Shown here in pieces: positions 6,796-13,724 of a stretch of 17,964 bases of DNA; position 1 is the stretch's first letter; each line of letters opens with the position of its first letter. This stretch comes from Methanocalculus sp. (GTDB lineage: Archaea > Halobacteriota > Methanomicrobia > Methanomicrobiales > Methanocorpusculaceae). The notes under the pieces were generated by a model. The model ran no database searches. It was not told the origin of the DNA and saw only the letters and a list, made by a program, of their open reading frames with translations. Made by a program: the position numbers and the translations under genes. The stretch covers positions 1-17,964 of the forward strand of contig NZ_JAUSCG010000170.1 in assembly GCF_030651615.1 (NCBI RefSeq). The letters are read 5' to 3'.

Positions 6796-7101
6796 GGGAA
6801 CTAGCCTGGGTGGTTAGACGTCACCTGTCACCCGAAACCGTCGACATGCGGGGGGCGAAGTCTGAGGAAGGCCGGGTCAGCTTCCGGAAAGCAGTAACTT
6901 CCGACGTAGAAACCTCGTCCTGTGAGGTCAGCGGACAGGGACCAACCCTCCGGAGGGAGGTGAGGCCTTTTGCCGTGGGCACCGGTTCAGGCCCGGAAGG
7001 GAGCAGACCTACTGCGGACGTTTGGCGCCCACGGGGTAGCGGGGTGGAGAAGGGAGCTCTGCGGAACGGTGGTATGTGCGGTCGACCGATGACGTGTTCC
7101 C
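6796..7101 (+). ncRNA. Archaeal signal recognition particle (7S) RNA
   Basis: This GC-rich region of about 306 nt holds the hallmark sequences of archaeal SRP RNA. The 5' domain carries CTGTCACCCGAAACCG followed by TCGACATGCGGGGG, matching the conserved helix 2-4 region. The S domain contains helix 8, GGTTCAGGCCCGGAAGG then GAGCAGACC (about 6984-7009), the binding site of SRP54, and flanking helix 5 arms. The ends pair as helix 1, the archaeal trait: GGGAAC (6796-6801) with GTTCCC (7096-7101). The exact termini may differ by a few bases. SRP RNA acts with SRP19 and SRP54 to target nascent membrane and secreted proteins. Open frames across this region are chance. Confidence 0.93.
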
Positions 7102-7116
7102 AATTAACTGATTTCT

Positions 7117-8094
7117 ATGGTAAAAGTGACAATTATCGGAGCGACAGGACAGGTTGGATCCTATGCTGCCCACGCGATCTCGCAGATTTCCCATGTCAAA
7201 GAGGTATGCCTCTTTGGTCGTGATGGAAACCAGCAATTTCTTGAAGGCCTTTCCCGTGATCTGATGGACTCATTTGCAGCACGCGGAACAAACACCCGGA
7301 TCAGCTGGAGCTGCGATGAGAAAGATCTGCGTGGATCAGAGATCATCATCCTGACATCCGGAGCAGCGCGGAACGGGGAACAGAGCCGTCTCGATCTTGC
7401 AGTCAGCAATGCAAAAGTCGTCGCAACCTATGCTGAAAAGATCAGCAGAAACGCATCTGATACACTTCTCTTTGTTATTTCAAACCCTGTCGACATAATG
7501 ACGGCAGTCGCACTTAAATACTCAAATCTGCCGCCACATCGGGTATTCGGGCTTGGTACGCATCTTGACTCGATGCGATTGAAGTCCTGTATTGCGGAAT
7601 TCTTCAATGTCCACGTATCAGAAGTTCATACGAGGATTATTGGTGAACACGGGGACTCGATGGTACCCCTCTGGTCGGCAACGACGATCGGTGGTATCCA
7701 GATAAATAACCTCCCGGCCTTCTCACGTCTCCCACAGGAGGAGATAATGGAGCGGGTTAAGACGAGTGGGCAGCTCATCATCCGGAGTAAGGGCTCAACC
7801 GTCTATGGACCGGGCGATGCAATTGCAACAATCGTCAAGACGATCGTTGAAGACGAACACCGAATACTCACCGTCTCGACATTCATCAGAAAAGAGGTGC
7901 ACGATATCGGCAGCGTCTGTATCGGCGTTCCTGCACGCATCACGCGGGGTGGAGTATTTCCGGTGCCTATTAGACTCTCTGATGAAGAACTGGAAGCATT
8001 CCGAGTCTCAACCGAGCAGATACGGGATATAACAAGACATGTCTTTGAGACACTCAAAGAGACATTTCACAGTACTGAAGATAATTATTTTTAA
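7117..8094 (+). CDS. mdh: Malate dehydrogenase (LDH/MDH family, probably NADP-preferring)
   Basis: The 325-residue enzyme interconverts malate and oxaloacetate in the partial reductive TCA pathway. The nucleotide-binding loop is GATGQVGS (8-15). After strand 2 it reads LFGRDGNQQ, where Gly34-Arg35 replaces the NAD-selecting acidic residue, as in the NADP-using Methanocaldococcus enzyme, so NADP(H) is plausible. Arg85 (SGAARNGEQSR) sits at the substrate-specificity position where lactate dehydrogenases carry Gln, which favours malate. Arg91, Arg154 (DSMRLK), Asp151 and catalytic His178 (GEHGDS) are present. Length is normal for the family. The ATG lies only 15 nt after the predicted end of SRP RNA and has no clear Shine-Dalgarno or separate TATA box. 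It ends at a shared A/T-rich terminator facing the aEF-1beta gene. Confidence 0.93.
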   Translation: MVKVTIIGATGQVGSYAAHAISQISHVKEVCLFGRDGNQQFLEGLSRDLMDSFAARGTNTRISWSCDEKDLRGSEIIILTSGAARNGEQSRLDLAVSNAKVVATYAEKISRNASDTLLFVISNPVDIMTAVALKYSNLPPHRVFGLGTHLDSMRLKSCIAEFFNVHVSEVHTRIIGEHGDSMVPLWSATTIGGIQINNLPAFSRLPQEEIMERVKTSGQLIIRSKGSTVYGPGDAIATIVKTIVEDEHRILTVSTFIRKEVHDIGSVCIGVPARITRGGVFPVPIRLSDEELEAFRVSTEQIRDITRHVFETLKETFHSTEDNYF

Positions 8095-8099
8095 AAAAG
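8086..8099. terminator. Bidirectional T-run terminator between mdh and the aEF-1beta gene
   Basis: ATTTTTAAAAAAG gives a T run on either strand between the convergent stops at 8094 and 8100. T runs are enough for archaeal termination. The two coding regions are only 5 bp apart. Confidence 0.5.
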
Positions 8100-8360
8100 T
8101 TAGATCATCCGGCTGAGATCAGTAATCTCTGCACGGTCGACACCAGGGATTTCAAGGAACTTCGACTCGATTCCATCGGTCGCGCCCTCTTCATCCTGGA
8201 TGACGGTGGCAACTTTTAATGCAACAAGGCCAAATCCGATAGGCTCATCCCTGATATCTGAGATGCCGGGGATCTTCTCACGGATTGCCGCCTTTAATGC
8301 TTCAAGATCAACATCAGTAGATTCAGGCATTACCTTCAGGATAACTGCAACAGCTCCCAT
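8100..8360 (-). CDS. Archaeal translation elongation factor 1-beta (nucleotide exchange factor)
   Basis: This 86-residue protein matches archaeal EF-1beta (aEF1B), which recycles GDP for GTP on elongation factor 1-alpha. Characteristic stretches are MGAVAVILKVMPES at the start, IREKIPG, a conserved IGFGLVALKV, the acidic DEEGATDGIE, and the end FLEIPGVDRAEITDLSRMI. I chose the ATG at 8360 because it gives the family's compact length and N-terminus. A longer frame starting at 8459 only reads through the preceding zinc-ribbon gene out of frame. The ATG lies 2 nt after the stop of that zinc-ribbon gene, the usual arrangement in archaea, so the two should be co-transcribed and coupled. Confidence 0.95.
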   Translation of the reverse strand: MGAVAVILKVMPESTDVDLEALKAAIREKIPGISDIRDEPIGFGLVALKVATVIQDEEGATDGIESKFLEIPGVDRAEITDLSRMI

Positions 8361-8362
8361 CC

Positions 8363-8524
8363 TTATGGCCCCTGGAACCCACACTTCTGACAGACATACT
8401 GAATGCTCTGTAGTCTGCACCGTGCACACCGGCGTATAAGCTCGGAGCACTCCGGACATTTAAATTCTGTCGCGCCACGCTCAGCGAGCGGAGCATTGCA
8501 GGACGTGCATTTTACCATTGACAT
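8363..8524 (-). CDS. 53-residue zinc-ribbon protein (HVO_2753-like), partner gene of aEF-1beta
   Basis: On the minus strand an ATG at 8524 opens a 53-codon frame ending at TAA 8365-8363. The product has four CxxC-type knuckles: CTSC (6-9), CPEC (23-26), CARC (33-36) and CQKC (45-48), with the order and spacing of the small archaeal double zinc-ribbon proteins (HVO_2753 family) found directly before aEF-1beta. It begins MSMVKCTSCNAPL and ends GFQGP. The second ATG at 8518 is also possible. GGGAG lies about 8 nt upstream. The usual role is not settled; haloarchaeal members affect swarming and biofilm. The frame is easy to miss because it is short and overlapped by spurious frames. Confidence 0.93.
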   Translation of the reverse strand: MSMVKCTSCNAPLAERGATEFKCPECSELIRRCARCRLQSIQYVCQKCGFQGP

Positions 8525-8558
8525 AGTCGGACTCCCTTATAACATTGGGATCAATCGG

Positions 8559-9155
8559 TTATAATTCCTCTGTCCTGCTGGTGATACAGGTGCCTTGTGA
8601 ATAATCACCAGAGAGTGCTCTTCTGACACATTCATTCTTTCGACCGTTTTGAACAGTCGCATAAAGACCCTTCTGAAGAATATATGGAATGAGGGCAGAA
8701 TCAACCGTATCAGTCTCCAGAGGCTCATAAACCTGAGAAAGAACACGGCCGGATGAGATGACCCCGTCAACTGATTTGAGGATGATCAGCGGGAGATTAA
8801 GTCTCCATGCCACCCAGGCAGCGATGGTATCTGAAGTTATATCCCAGGAATGAGGCAACGGATCCTCGTTCCGAAGCAGACAGTATGGCAGAAGAACCGA
8901 TGGTCGTTCAACCCGGATCAGACGATCAACCGATGGGATTCCAAACGATGCGATATGATGGCCATAATGCTCCATCGCCGCAATTGCCATCCAGTGCGCG
9001 GTATCAGGGTCCGGATCGAGTGAACGAACCGCGTCTGCTCCAGCCCCCCCTCCAGGGACGATCAATATCCCTTCCTTTGACTCAAGAAGCACCGGGACGA
9101 GATCAATAAGGGCGTCTGCCAGACTCCCGCCGAGTTTAACGATGCATCCACCCAT
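8559..9155 (-). CDS. mfnE: Amino-acid-kinase-family protein, probable MfnE (methanofuran biosynthesis)
   Basis: From the ATG at 9155 the product is 198 residues. It has the amino-acid-kinase fold signatures: VKLGGSL (6-12), IVPGGGAGAD (32-41), the HWMAIAAMEHYG helix (54-65), PHSWDITSDTIAAWVA (101-116) and IILKSVDGV (124-132). The small size and the SWDITSDT segment match MfnE, [5-(aminomethyl)furan-3-yl]methyl phosphate kinase, which makes the diphosphate intermediate of methanofuran. A longer frame up to 9287 would add 44 unrelated residues running into the divergent gene. The chosen start is about 25-35 nt after a TATA-like TTTTTTATC (9180-9190), fitting a leaderless mRNA. No other mfn gene is in view. 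Distinguishing it from other small kinases of the superfamily needs a search. Confidence 0.75.
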   Translation of the reverse strand: MGGCIVKLGGSLADALIDLVPVLLESKEGILIVPGGGAGADAVRSLDPDPDTAHWMAIAAMEHYGHHIASFGIPSVDRLIRVERPSVLLPYCLLRNEDPLPHSWDITSDTIAAWVAWRLNLPLIILKSVDGVISSGRVLSQVYEPLETDTVDSALIPYILQKGLYATVQNGRKNECVRRALSGDYSQGTCITSRTEEL

Positions 9156-9210
9156 ACAGGAGAGATAGAAACCGTGATGATAAAAAAGGAATAGATCGAA
9201 GATCTCCTTT

Positions 9211-10902
9211 ATGCAACGGCTCCTCCTCTCTCTCCTTCTCATCCTCCTCATGATCCCTGCAACCGTAACTGCAGGGATCACCGTCACTGCTTTCTGCCCT
9301 GATCCCTATCTCTCAGGAGACCCTGATGAATTCATTATACTTTCAGGATATGGAAAACTTGACGGCTGGACGATCACTGATGGAGAAGGAATTCTGAGTT
9401 TTCCATCCGGTACATGGATCGATGGCGATCTTGTCATCGCACGCCAGGCGGATGCATACAGAAGAACTCACGGCATATATCCCGATTTTGAATGGGAGGA
9501 GTCAACACCACTGGTCCCAAACTGCATCAGATCAAACCAGTTCATCCTTGCCAACGCCGGAGATGAGATTGAGCTCTATTACCGTGGTGAACTCCGCTTT
9601 GAGATCGCCTGGCCCGGTGACGTCAGGTCGCGCGAGGGGCAGGTACACCGGTTCATCGATGGTGTCTGGAATCCACGTCCCTTCATGATCGGCCAGAGTG
9701 ACTTCTCACCGATCATCGTCGAAGGTGTATCTGCTACCCTCTTCGTCTCCCCTGATTCGTCCTATGAGGTGGTTGAAGAAGCGATCAGATCAGCGAAACG
9801 TTCCATTGAGATCAGTGTCTATGAGTTTACGCATCCCGGTATCGCAGAACTGATTGCTGATGCAGATGATCGGGGTGTCTCAGTCCGGATTCTGGTTGAA
9901 GGATCTCCGGTTGGAGGGATCTCTTCTGAGCAGGCGAATCTCCTCACAAGCCTGAATGTATCCGGCATTCCTGTTGACCTGATGGGATCTTCAGGGGGTG
10001 AACGTTCGCGGTACCGGTTCCTCCATGCCAAATACCTCATCATTGACGGCGAATCAGTCCTCATTATAAGTGAAAACTTCAAGGAGAGCGGTATTCCCTA
10101 TACCGGGTTTGAAGGGAACAGAGGGTGGGGTGTCTGGATTCATGATGCACGGTTCGCCGATTACTTTGGCATGGTATATGCAGAAGATTCGGTTGGACGG
10201 GACATCGTCCCCCTCACCAGAAAGAGAGACTGGGTTATGCCTAATCGGATAAAAGTCTCCTCCCGCACATCCCGATATGCACCTGTCCGGATCGATGGTG
10301 CAACTGTTACCCCTGTCATTTCACCTGATACTTCCCATCTCGTCCCTGCAATGATTGCAGAGGCGACAACGACACTTGAGATCCAGCAGGCATACATCAG
10401 CAACTGGACAAAAAACACTCCGAATCCCTGGCTTGATGCAAGCCTTGACGCTGCATCGCGTGGTGTGAACGTTCGTATCCTTCTTGATGCAAGCTGGTTC
10501 AGCATCGAGGGTGACTGGGACAATGATGAGATGGTTGCCTTTATAAACGAATACGCAGAGAGGGAGAACCTCCCGCTTGAAGCTCGCCTGATCGACGCAA
10601 CCCGTGCAGGGATTACCAAAATTCATAATAAGGGAGTGATCGTCGATGGCCATACTGTCCTTGTATCCAGCATCAACTGGAATGAGAACTCCCCGATGAA
10701 TAACCGGGAAGCAGGGGTGATCATCTGCCATCCCGATGCCGCTATGTACTATCTTAAAGTCTTTGATGAGGACTGGAAGAGCGGGTACACAAGCTCTCAA
10801 CCTTTCTTCACAGCAGAAGACTGGTCAAAACCAGCTGTCGCTCTTCTGATGCTGATCTTCTTTGCAGGAGTTATCATCGGGAGAAGAATGAAAAAAGGGT
10901 AG
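9211..10902 (+). CDS. Surface-anchored phospholipase D-like protein with lamin-tail-like N-terminus
   Basis: The 563-residue protein has a signal peptide (residues 1-21, ending VTA), then a beta-rich region at about 22-135 resembling a lamin-tail domain (FIILSGYGKLDGWTITDGEG and ANAGDEIELY). Two phospholipase D-type domains follow. The first has HxKx4D at His272/Lys274/Asp279 and the second at His472/Lys474/Asp479, both complete, with later Ser-Asn/Asn and Glu support residues (ISENFKE, SSINWNENS). A membrane helix (about 541-557) and a basic tail (RRMKKG) close the protein, so the catalytic part is outside. PLD-family members hydrolyse phosphodiesters in lipids or DNA. With the lamin-tail region, an extracellular nuclease is as likely as a lipase. 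It ends directly against the convergent HTH gene with no gap. Confidence 0.88.
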   Translation: MQRLLLSLLLILLMIPATVTAGITVTAFCPDPYLSGDPDEFIILSGYGKLDGWTITDGEGILSFPSGTWIDGDLVIARQADAYRRTHGIYPDFEWEESTPLVPNCIRSNQFILANAGDEIELYYRGELRFEIAWPGDVRSREGQVHRFIDGVWNPRPFMIGQSDFSPIIVEGVSATLFVSPDSSYEVVEEAIRSAKRSIEISVYEFTHPGIAELIADADDRGVSVRILVEGSPVGGISSEQANLLTSLNVSGIPVDLMGSSGGERSRYRFLHAKYLIIDGESVLIISENFKESGIPYTGFEGNRGWGVWIHDARFADYFGMVYAEDSVGRDIVPLTRKRDWVMPNRIKVSSRTSRYAPVRIDGATVTPVISPDTSHLVPAMIAEATTTLEIQQAYISNWTKNTPNPWLDASLDAASRGVNVRILLDASWFSIEGDWDNDEMVAFINEYAERENLPLEARLIDATRAGITKIHNKGVIVDGHTVLVSSINWNENSPMNNREAGVIICHPDAAMYYLKVFDEDWKSGYTSSQPFFTAEDWSKPAVALLMLIFFAGVIIGRRMKKG

Positions 10903-11220
10903 TTACTCTTTCTTCTGTTTTTTTGCACACTGGCAGATATCACAGATTGTAATACTGCCGGTGTCGTCGTTCATAACCGTAAAGGCCCAGCGATCCAGCA
11001 TCGCGGTCATCTCATCCGAAAGTTCTATATCTCCGGATCCCCGCTTTCTGCTCAGGTACTGGGAAATAGCGGCTCGTGATATCCCAAGCCTGCGTGACAC
11101 TTCGCTCTGTCTGACACCCTGTCCGTTAACGAGCCGGTACACAAGTTCCGCCCTCATTCGTGGGAGAAAATTACGTGCCAGTTCATCACAGAGCATGATG
11201 TCGCAGAGCGATCCCTTCAT
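10903..11220 (-). CDS. Small XRE-type HTH regulator with C-terminal cysteine motif (COG2522-like)
   Basis: The 105-residue protein has a helix-turn-helix at about residues 36-58 (VRQSEVSRRLGISRAAISQYLS) and cysteines near both ends: C6 and C11, and the cluster CDICQC (C93, C96, C98). This layout matches the archaeal predicted regulators of COG2522, in which the cysteines may bind metal or sense redox state. The ATG overlaps the stop of the upstream HTH gene by 4 nt (ATGA), so both are made from one transcript. Its stop abuts that of the PLD-like gene on the other strand (10902/10903). Target genes are unknown; the divergent OB-fold gene and autoregulation are the first candidates. Confidence 0.82.
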   Translation of the reverse strand: MKGSLCDIMLCDELARNFLPRMRAELVYRLVNGQGVRQSEVSRRLGISRAAISQYLSRKRGSGDIELSDEMTAMLDRWAFTVMNDDTGSITICDICQCAKKQKKE

Positions 11221-11453
11221 GCCGTTGCCCTCTGGGAATCTGCCATTCTACATTCATAAATGATCTGCCGTGCATCTCTGAAGTTGAACTTCTCAAGGAT
11301 CAAACCCTGTTCCTTGAGCCGCTTCAGAGCATACCGCACCGTTCTGGGTGCAAGGCTGCTCTCCTGTACGATATCTTTGTGGGTCATTGAACCACCCTGC
11401 TCAAGCAGATGGAGAACTTTCTGTGAGGATGGGGGTAGCAACTGGGGCTGCAT
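11217..11453 (-). CDS. Small winged-helix regulator (MarR/TrmB-like)
   Basis: The 78-residue product is essentially one winged helix-turn-helix: a first helix (SSQKVLHLLEQG, about 9-20), THKDIVQESS, the recognition helix APRTVRYALKRLKEQGLI (35-52), and a wing (LEKFNFRDARQIIYEC). It has no ligand-binding domain. The gene is the first of a coupled two-gene operon with the COG2522-like regulator (4-nt overlap). No Shine-Dalgarno sequence lies before the ATG. Immediately upstream is GTTAAC-N3-GTTAAC (11462-11476), well placed as an operator for one of the two proteins. The pairing of two small HTH proteins suggests they act together, possibly as a heteromer; this is an inference. Confidence 0.8.
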   Translation of the reverse strand: MQPQLLPPSSQKVLHLLEQGGSMTHKDIVQESSLAPRTVRYALKRLKEQGLILEKFNFRDARQIIYECRMADSQRATA

Positions 11454-11461
11454 ACCAGTAT

Positions 11462-11476
11462 GTTAACGCCGTTAAC
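11462..11476. promoter_or_regulatory. Candidate operator GTTAAC-GCC-GTTAAC
   Basis: Two perfect GTTAAC half-sites, each itself a palindrome, are separated by 3 bp and form a near-symmetric 15-bp element. It lies 9-23 nt before the ATG of the HTH pair and within the short divergent region shared with the OB-fold gene, where bound protein would block transcription of the HTH operon. Autoregulation is the simplest reading. Confidence 0.55.
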
Positions 11477-11492
11477 ATAAGAACCTATCGCT

Positions 11493-11501
11493 TGATATAG
11501 G
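11493..11501. promoter_or_regulatory. TATA-like element between divergent HTH operon and OB-fold gene
   Basis: TGATATAGG (plus strand) ends about 21 nt before the ATG at 11522 and would serve a leaderless plus-strand transcript. Its complement, CCTATATCA, faces the HTH operon about 40 nt from its ATG, so one element may serve both directions. Confidence 0.4.
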
Positions 11502-11521
11502 ATGCCATCAATTTTGTTCTT

Positions 11522-11881
11522 ATGGCAGGTCATCCAATACGAAGAGCTCTGCTTCTTCTCTCAGGACCCCTCCTCCTGATCCTGCTCTTTCATACTCTCT
11601 TCTCTCTGGCGGGGCCTGCATTCTTCTCCACTCCATATAACAGTTCTCTTACGGATGGAGGGAGGGTATCGCATGCGGGAGTTGTTGAGGATATACGAGA
11701 GACAAGAACCGGCGGCCATATGATAATCACAGTATCCGGGTTAAAAGTCTTCATTCCAAACAGTATTCGATCACCGGATCTGAGGATAGGAGATGAGGTC
11801 TTCGTCTATGGGATACTCTCAACATTCGATGGAGATCGGGAGATTACAATTCAGAGGCAGGGAGATATTATACTCTCCTAG
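11522..11881 (+). CDS. Membrane-anchored OB-fold-like protein
   Basis: The 119-residue product has a basic N-terminus (MAGHPIRR), one membrane helix (about residues 8-31) and a small beta-rich domain (about 47-118) with the strand pattern of an OB fold: HAGVVEDIRE, GGHMIITVSGLKVFIP, IGDEVFVYGILS and REITIQRQGDIIL. OB folds bind nucleic acids or other ligands, but this resembles short secreted OB-like domains of unknown function found in methanogens. It is divergent from the two-HTH operon across about 68 bp, so it may be one of their targets. Its stop codon overlaps that of the convergent 63-residue gene through the shared CTAG. Confidence 0.7.
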   Translation: MAGHPIRRALLLLSGPLLLILLFHTLFSLAGPAFFSTPYNSSLTDGGRVSHAGVVEDIRETRTGGHMIITVSGLKVFIPNSIRSPDLRIGDEVFVYGILSTFDGDREITIQRQGDIILS

Positions 11882-12069
11882 CGAGGTTCGGATTCGAAGA
11901 TATCGGCCTGTTTCTTCTTGTCAAAATTCAGACCACCAAAGCTCTGAATCTTTCTTGACTTCTGCGTAGTGATATCGTCGAGATTAACTCCGCTCTTCTT
12001 CTGTCGTCTTCCCTCAACACCTGTTCCGGCTGTGAGTTCATCCTCGTCTTTTATAGCAAGTCGGGGCAT
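11878..12069 (-). CDS. Small charged, probably disordered protein (63 residues)
   Basis: I do not recognise a named family. The product is highly charged, has no membrane segment and no cysteine, and is rich in Lys, Asp, Glu, Gly and Gln, so it is probably disordered or folds on a partner. Stretches such as IKDEDELTAGTGVEGRR and SRKIQSFGGLNFDKKK have the regular look of a conserved small archaeal protein and not of a chance frame. The gene follows the DASS transporter on the same strand with a 42-nt gap; GGAGAGGT lies 13-20 nt before the ATG, rather far for a ribosome binding site. Its stop shares CTAG with the convergent OB-fold gene. Real gene likely; function unknown. Confidence 0.6.
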   Translation of the reverse strand: MPRLAIKDEDELTAGTGVEGRRQKKSGVNLDDITTQKSRKIQSFGGLNFDKKKQADIFESEPR

Positions 12070-12111
12070 GGAAGGCTATTGACCTCTCCAGAGATAAGGG
12101 TGATGGAGAGA

Positions 12112-13626
12112 TCAGGGGTTCACTGCCCATGCCGGGAGATCAGGTGTGAACCCGACCGCCCAGATGACGACGGTGAAGAGGAAGCCCGTCCAGAAGACAA
12201 CACCGATCAGGTTCAGTGCCCATCCCGATCGGAAGAGTGTCCGCATATCGATGTACCCTGTCCCAAAGGCGACTGCGTTTGGAGGGGTGGCTACCGGGAG
12301 CATAAAGGCAAGCGATGCACAGACAGCTGCTGTCAGCATCAGCATGTAGGGGTGAATCCCCATCGATATCGAGGTGACTGCCATTATTGGCATCATCACC
12401 GAGGCAATAGCGGTGTTTGAGGAGACCTCGGTCAGGAGTGAGACTGATATGGCAACAATAAATACGATTGCTATGATCGGGAGCAATGAGAGCATGGTAA
12501 ATGAATCGACGATCAGTCTGGCAAGCCCGCTCGAGATAAAAGCTGCTGAAAGGCAGAGACCTCCACCAAAAAGGATTAAAATTCCCCATGGGATCTTCTC
12601 GGCCCACTCCCAGTTCATCGTGAAGATCCCTTTCTTCATGTCAACAGGGAGGATAAAGAGGAGGAGTGCTCCAAAGATCGCAATTACCGTATCATTGATT
12701 CCGGGGAAGACCTGATCAAGACCTGGGATGGTCATACCTCCAACCACCTTGGTGCCTGCGAAGATCCAGCAGAATGCGGTTAGGAGAAATACAAAGAGGG
12801 TCCATCGCTCCCCTCTGTTCATAGGCCCGAGATCTTCCATCTCCTGCTGTATTACCTCCTTTGCCTGTGAGAGTTTCTTTGGCAGGTGACGGTATGGGAC
12901 TTTAATTAACCAGAGCCAGACGATCGGAATGAGGATCGCTGCAAGAGGGACACCAAACTTCATCCATGTGAAGAAGTCGATTGTAGGAGCGTCGGGGAAG
13001 AGGATCTTCATCTGCGCAATGAAGATGCCATTTGGGGGTGACCCGATGATGGTTGCTATCCCGCCGATATTTGCTGCATAGGCAACAGCTATGACGAGAC
13101 ATCCGGCAAAATCCCGTTGTTCTTCATTCATCTCATTGAGCCTTGTATTCAATGATGGCATCACGGTTGCGATGATCGCAATTGCGATTGGAATCATCAT
13201 CATCGCAGTTGCAGTATTAGAGATCCACATCGAGAGAAATCCTGTAGCAACCATAAATCCAAGGACGAGTCGCCTGGGACTTGTACCGACGATATTGATG
13301 ATGGATAATGCGATTCTCCTGTGTAATCCCCACCTCTGCATCGACATTGCGATGATAAAACCACCGAGGAAGAGGAATATAACCGGGTCTGCATATGGTG
13401 CTGCCGCTTCTTTCACTGAGAGAACACCAAGGATTGGGAAGAGGACGATCGGAATAAGAGCGGTTACTTCAAGGGGTACTGCTTCCGTCACCCAGCAGAT
13501 CGCCATAAGGAGCGTCACAGCAGCGACGTAACGTGCCTCAATCGGGATGATCTCCGGATCAACCGGTGCGAGTAGCACGGAGAGAAAGACCAGTATGCCA
13601 ATTATTTTCCCGATCTCTCTCTTCAT
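12112..13626 (-). CDS. DASS (SLC13/INDY-type) sodium-coupled anion symporter
   Basis: The 504-residue protein is almost entirely membrane helices and carries the two signature Na+/substrate motifs of the divalent anion:Na+ symporter family: SNT at 136-138 (MWISNTATAMMMIP) and SNT at 403-405 (EVSSNTAIASVMMP). The paired IIGSPPN (193-199) and VATPPNAVAFGTG (445-457) loops complete the two inverted repeats. The length is typical for the family. Substrates in the family are C4-dicarboxylates, citrate or sulfate; the residues seen do not decide. A dicarboxylate would suit a cell with malate dehydrogenase about 4 kb away, but that is only suggestive. GAAGGA directly adjoins the ATG, too close for a normal ribosome binding site; a TATA-like TACTAATATCC lies about 30 nt upstream. 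Confidence 0.9.
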   Translation of the reverse strand: MKREIGKIIGILVFLSVLLAPVDPEIIPIEARYVAAVTLLMAICWVTEAVPLEVTALIPIVLFPILGVLSVKEAAAPYADPVIFLFLGGFIIAMSMQRWGLHRRIALSIINIVGTSPRRLVLGFMVATGFLSMWISNTATAMMMIPIAIAIIATVMPSLNTRLNEMNEEQRDFAGCLVIAVAYAANIGGIATIIGSPPNGIFIAQMKILFPDAPTIDFFTWMKFGVPLAAILIPIVWLWLIKVPYRHLPKKLSQAKEVIQQEMEDLGPMNRGERWTLFVFLLTAFCWIFAGTKVVGGMTIPGLDQVFPGINDTVIAIFGALLLFILPVDMKKGIFTMNWEWAEKIPWGILILFGGGLCLSAAFISSGLARLIVDSFTMLSLLPIIAIVFIVAISVSLLTEVSSNTAIASVMMPIMAVTSISMGIHPYMLMLTAAVCASLAFMLPVATPPNAVAFGTGYIDMRTLFRSGWALNLIGVVFWTGFLFTVVIWAVGFTPDLPAWAVNP

Positions 13627-13690
13627 TCCTTCAAAATTTGGGGGTGTGAGGATATTAGTATTCCTTTTTAGAAATCATGGGGCAATAATC

Positions 13691-13713
13691 TGAAAAAATG
13701 TAACTTTTTTTCA
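13691..13713 (-). terminator. A/T hairpin terminator after the HEAT-repeat gene
   Basis: TGAAAAAA (13691-13698) pairs with TTTTTTCA (13706-13713) around a 7-nt loop, starting 12 bp after the HEAT-gene stop. On the minus strand the last arm is a T run, as expected of an archaeal terminator. It lies just upstream of the DASS promoter. Confidence 0.5.
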
Positions 13714-13724
13714 TATTCAGGGTT

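Noticed and set aside
6810..7223. Plus-strand 137-codon frame between the methyltransferase gene and mdh
   Set aside because: It lies across SRP RNA, whose conserved structure explains the region, and runs into mdh in another frame.
8559..9287. Longer 242-residue form of the MfnE-like kinase
   Set aside because: The extra 44 residues are unlike the family, extend into the divergent PLD-like gene, and bypass the TATA-box spacing that fits the ATG at 9155.
13091..13531. Plus-strand 146-codon frame inside the DASS gene
   Set aside because: It is antisense to a clear DASS membrane protein; its Ile/Ala-rich product is the mirror of membrane-helix codons.
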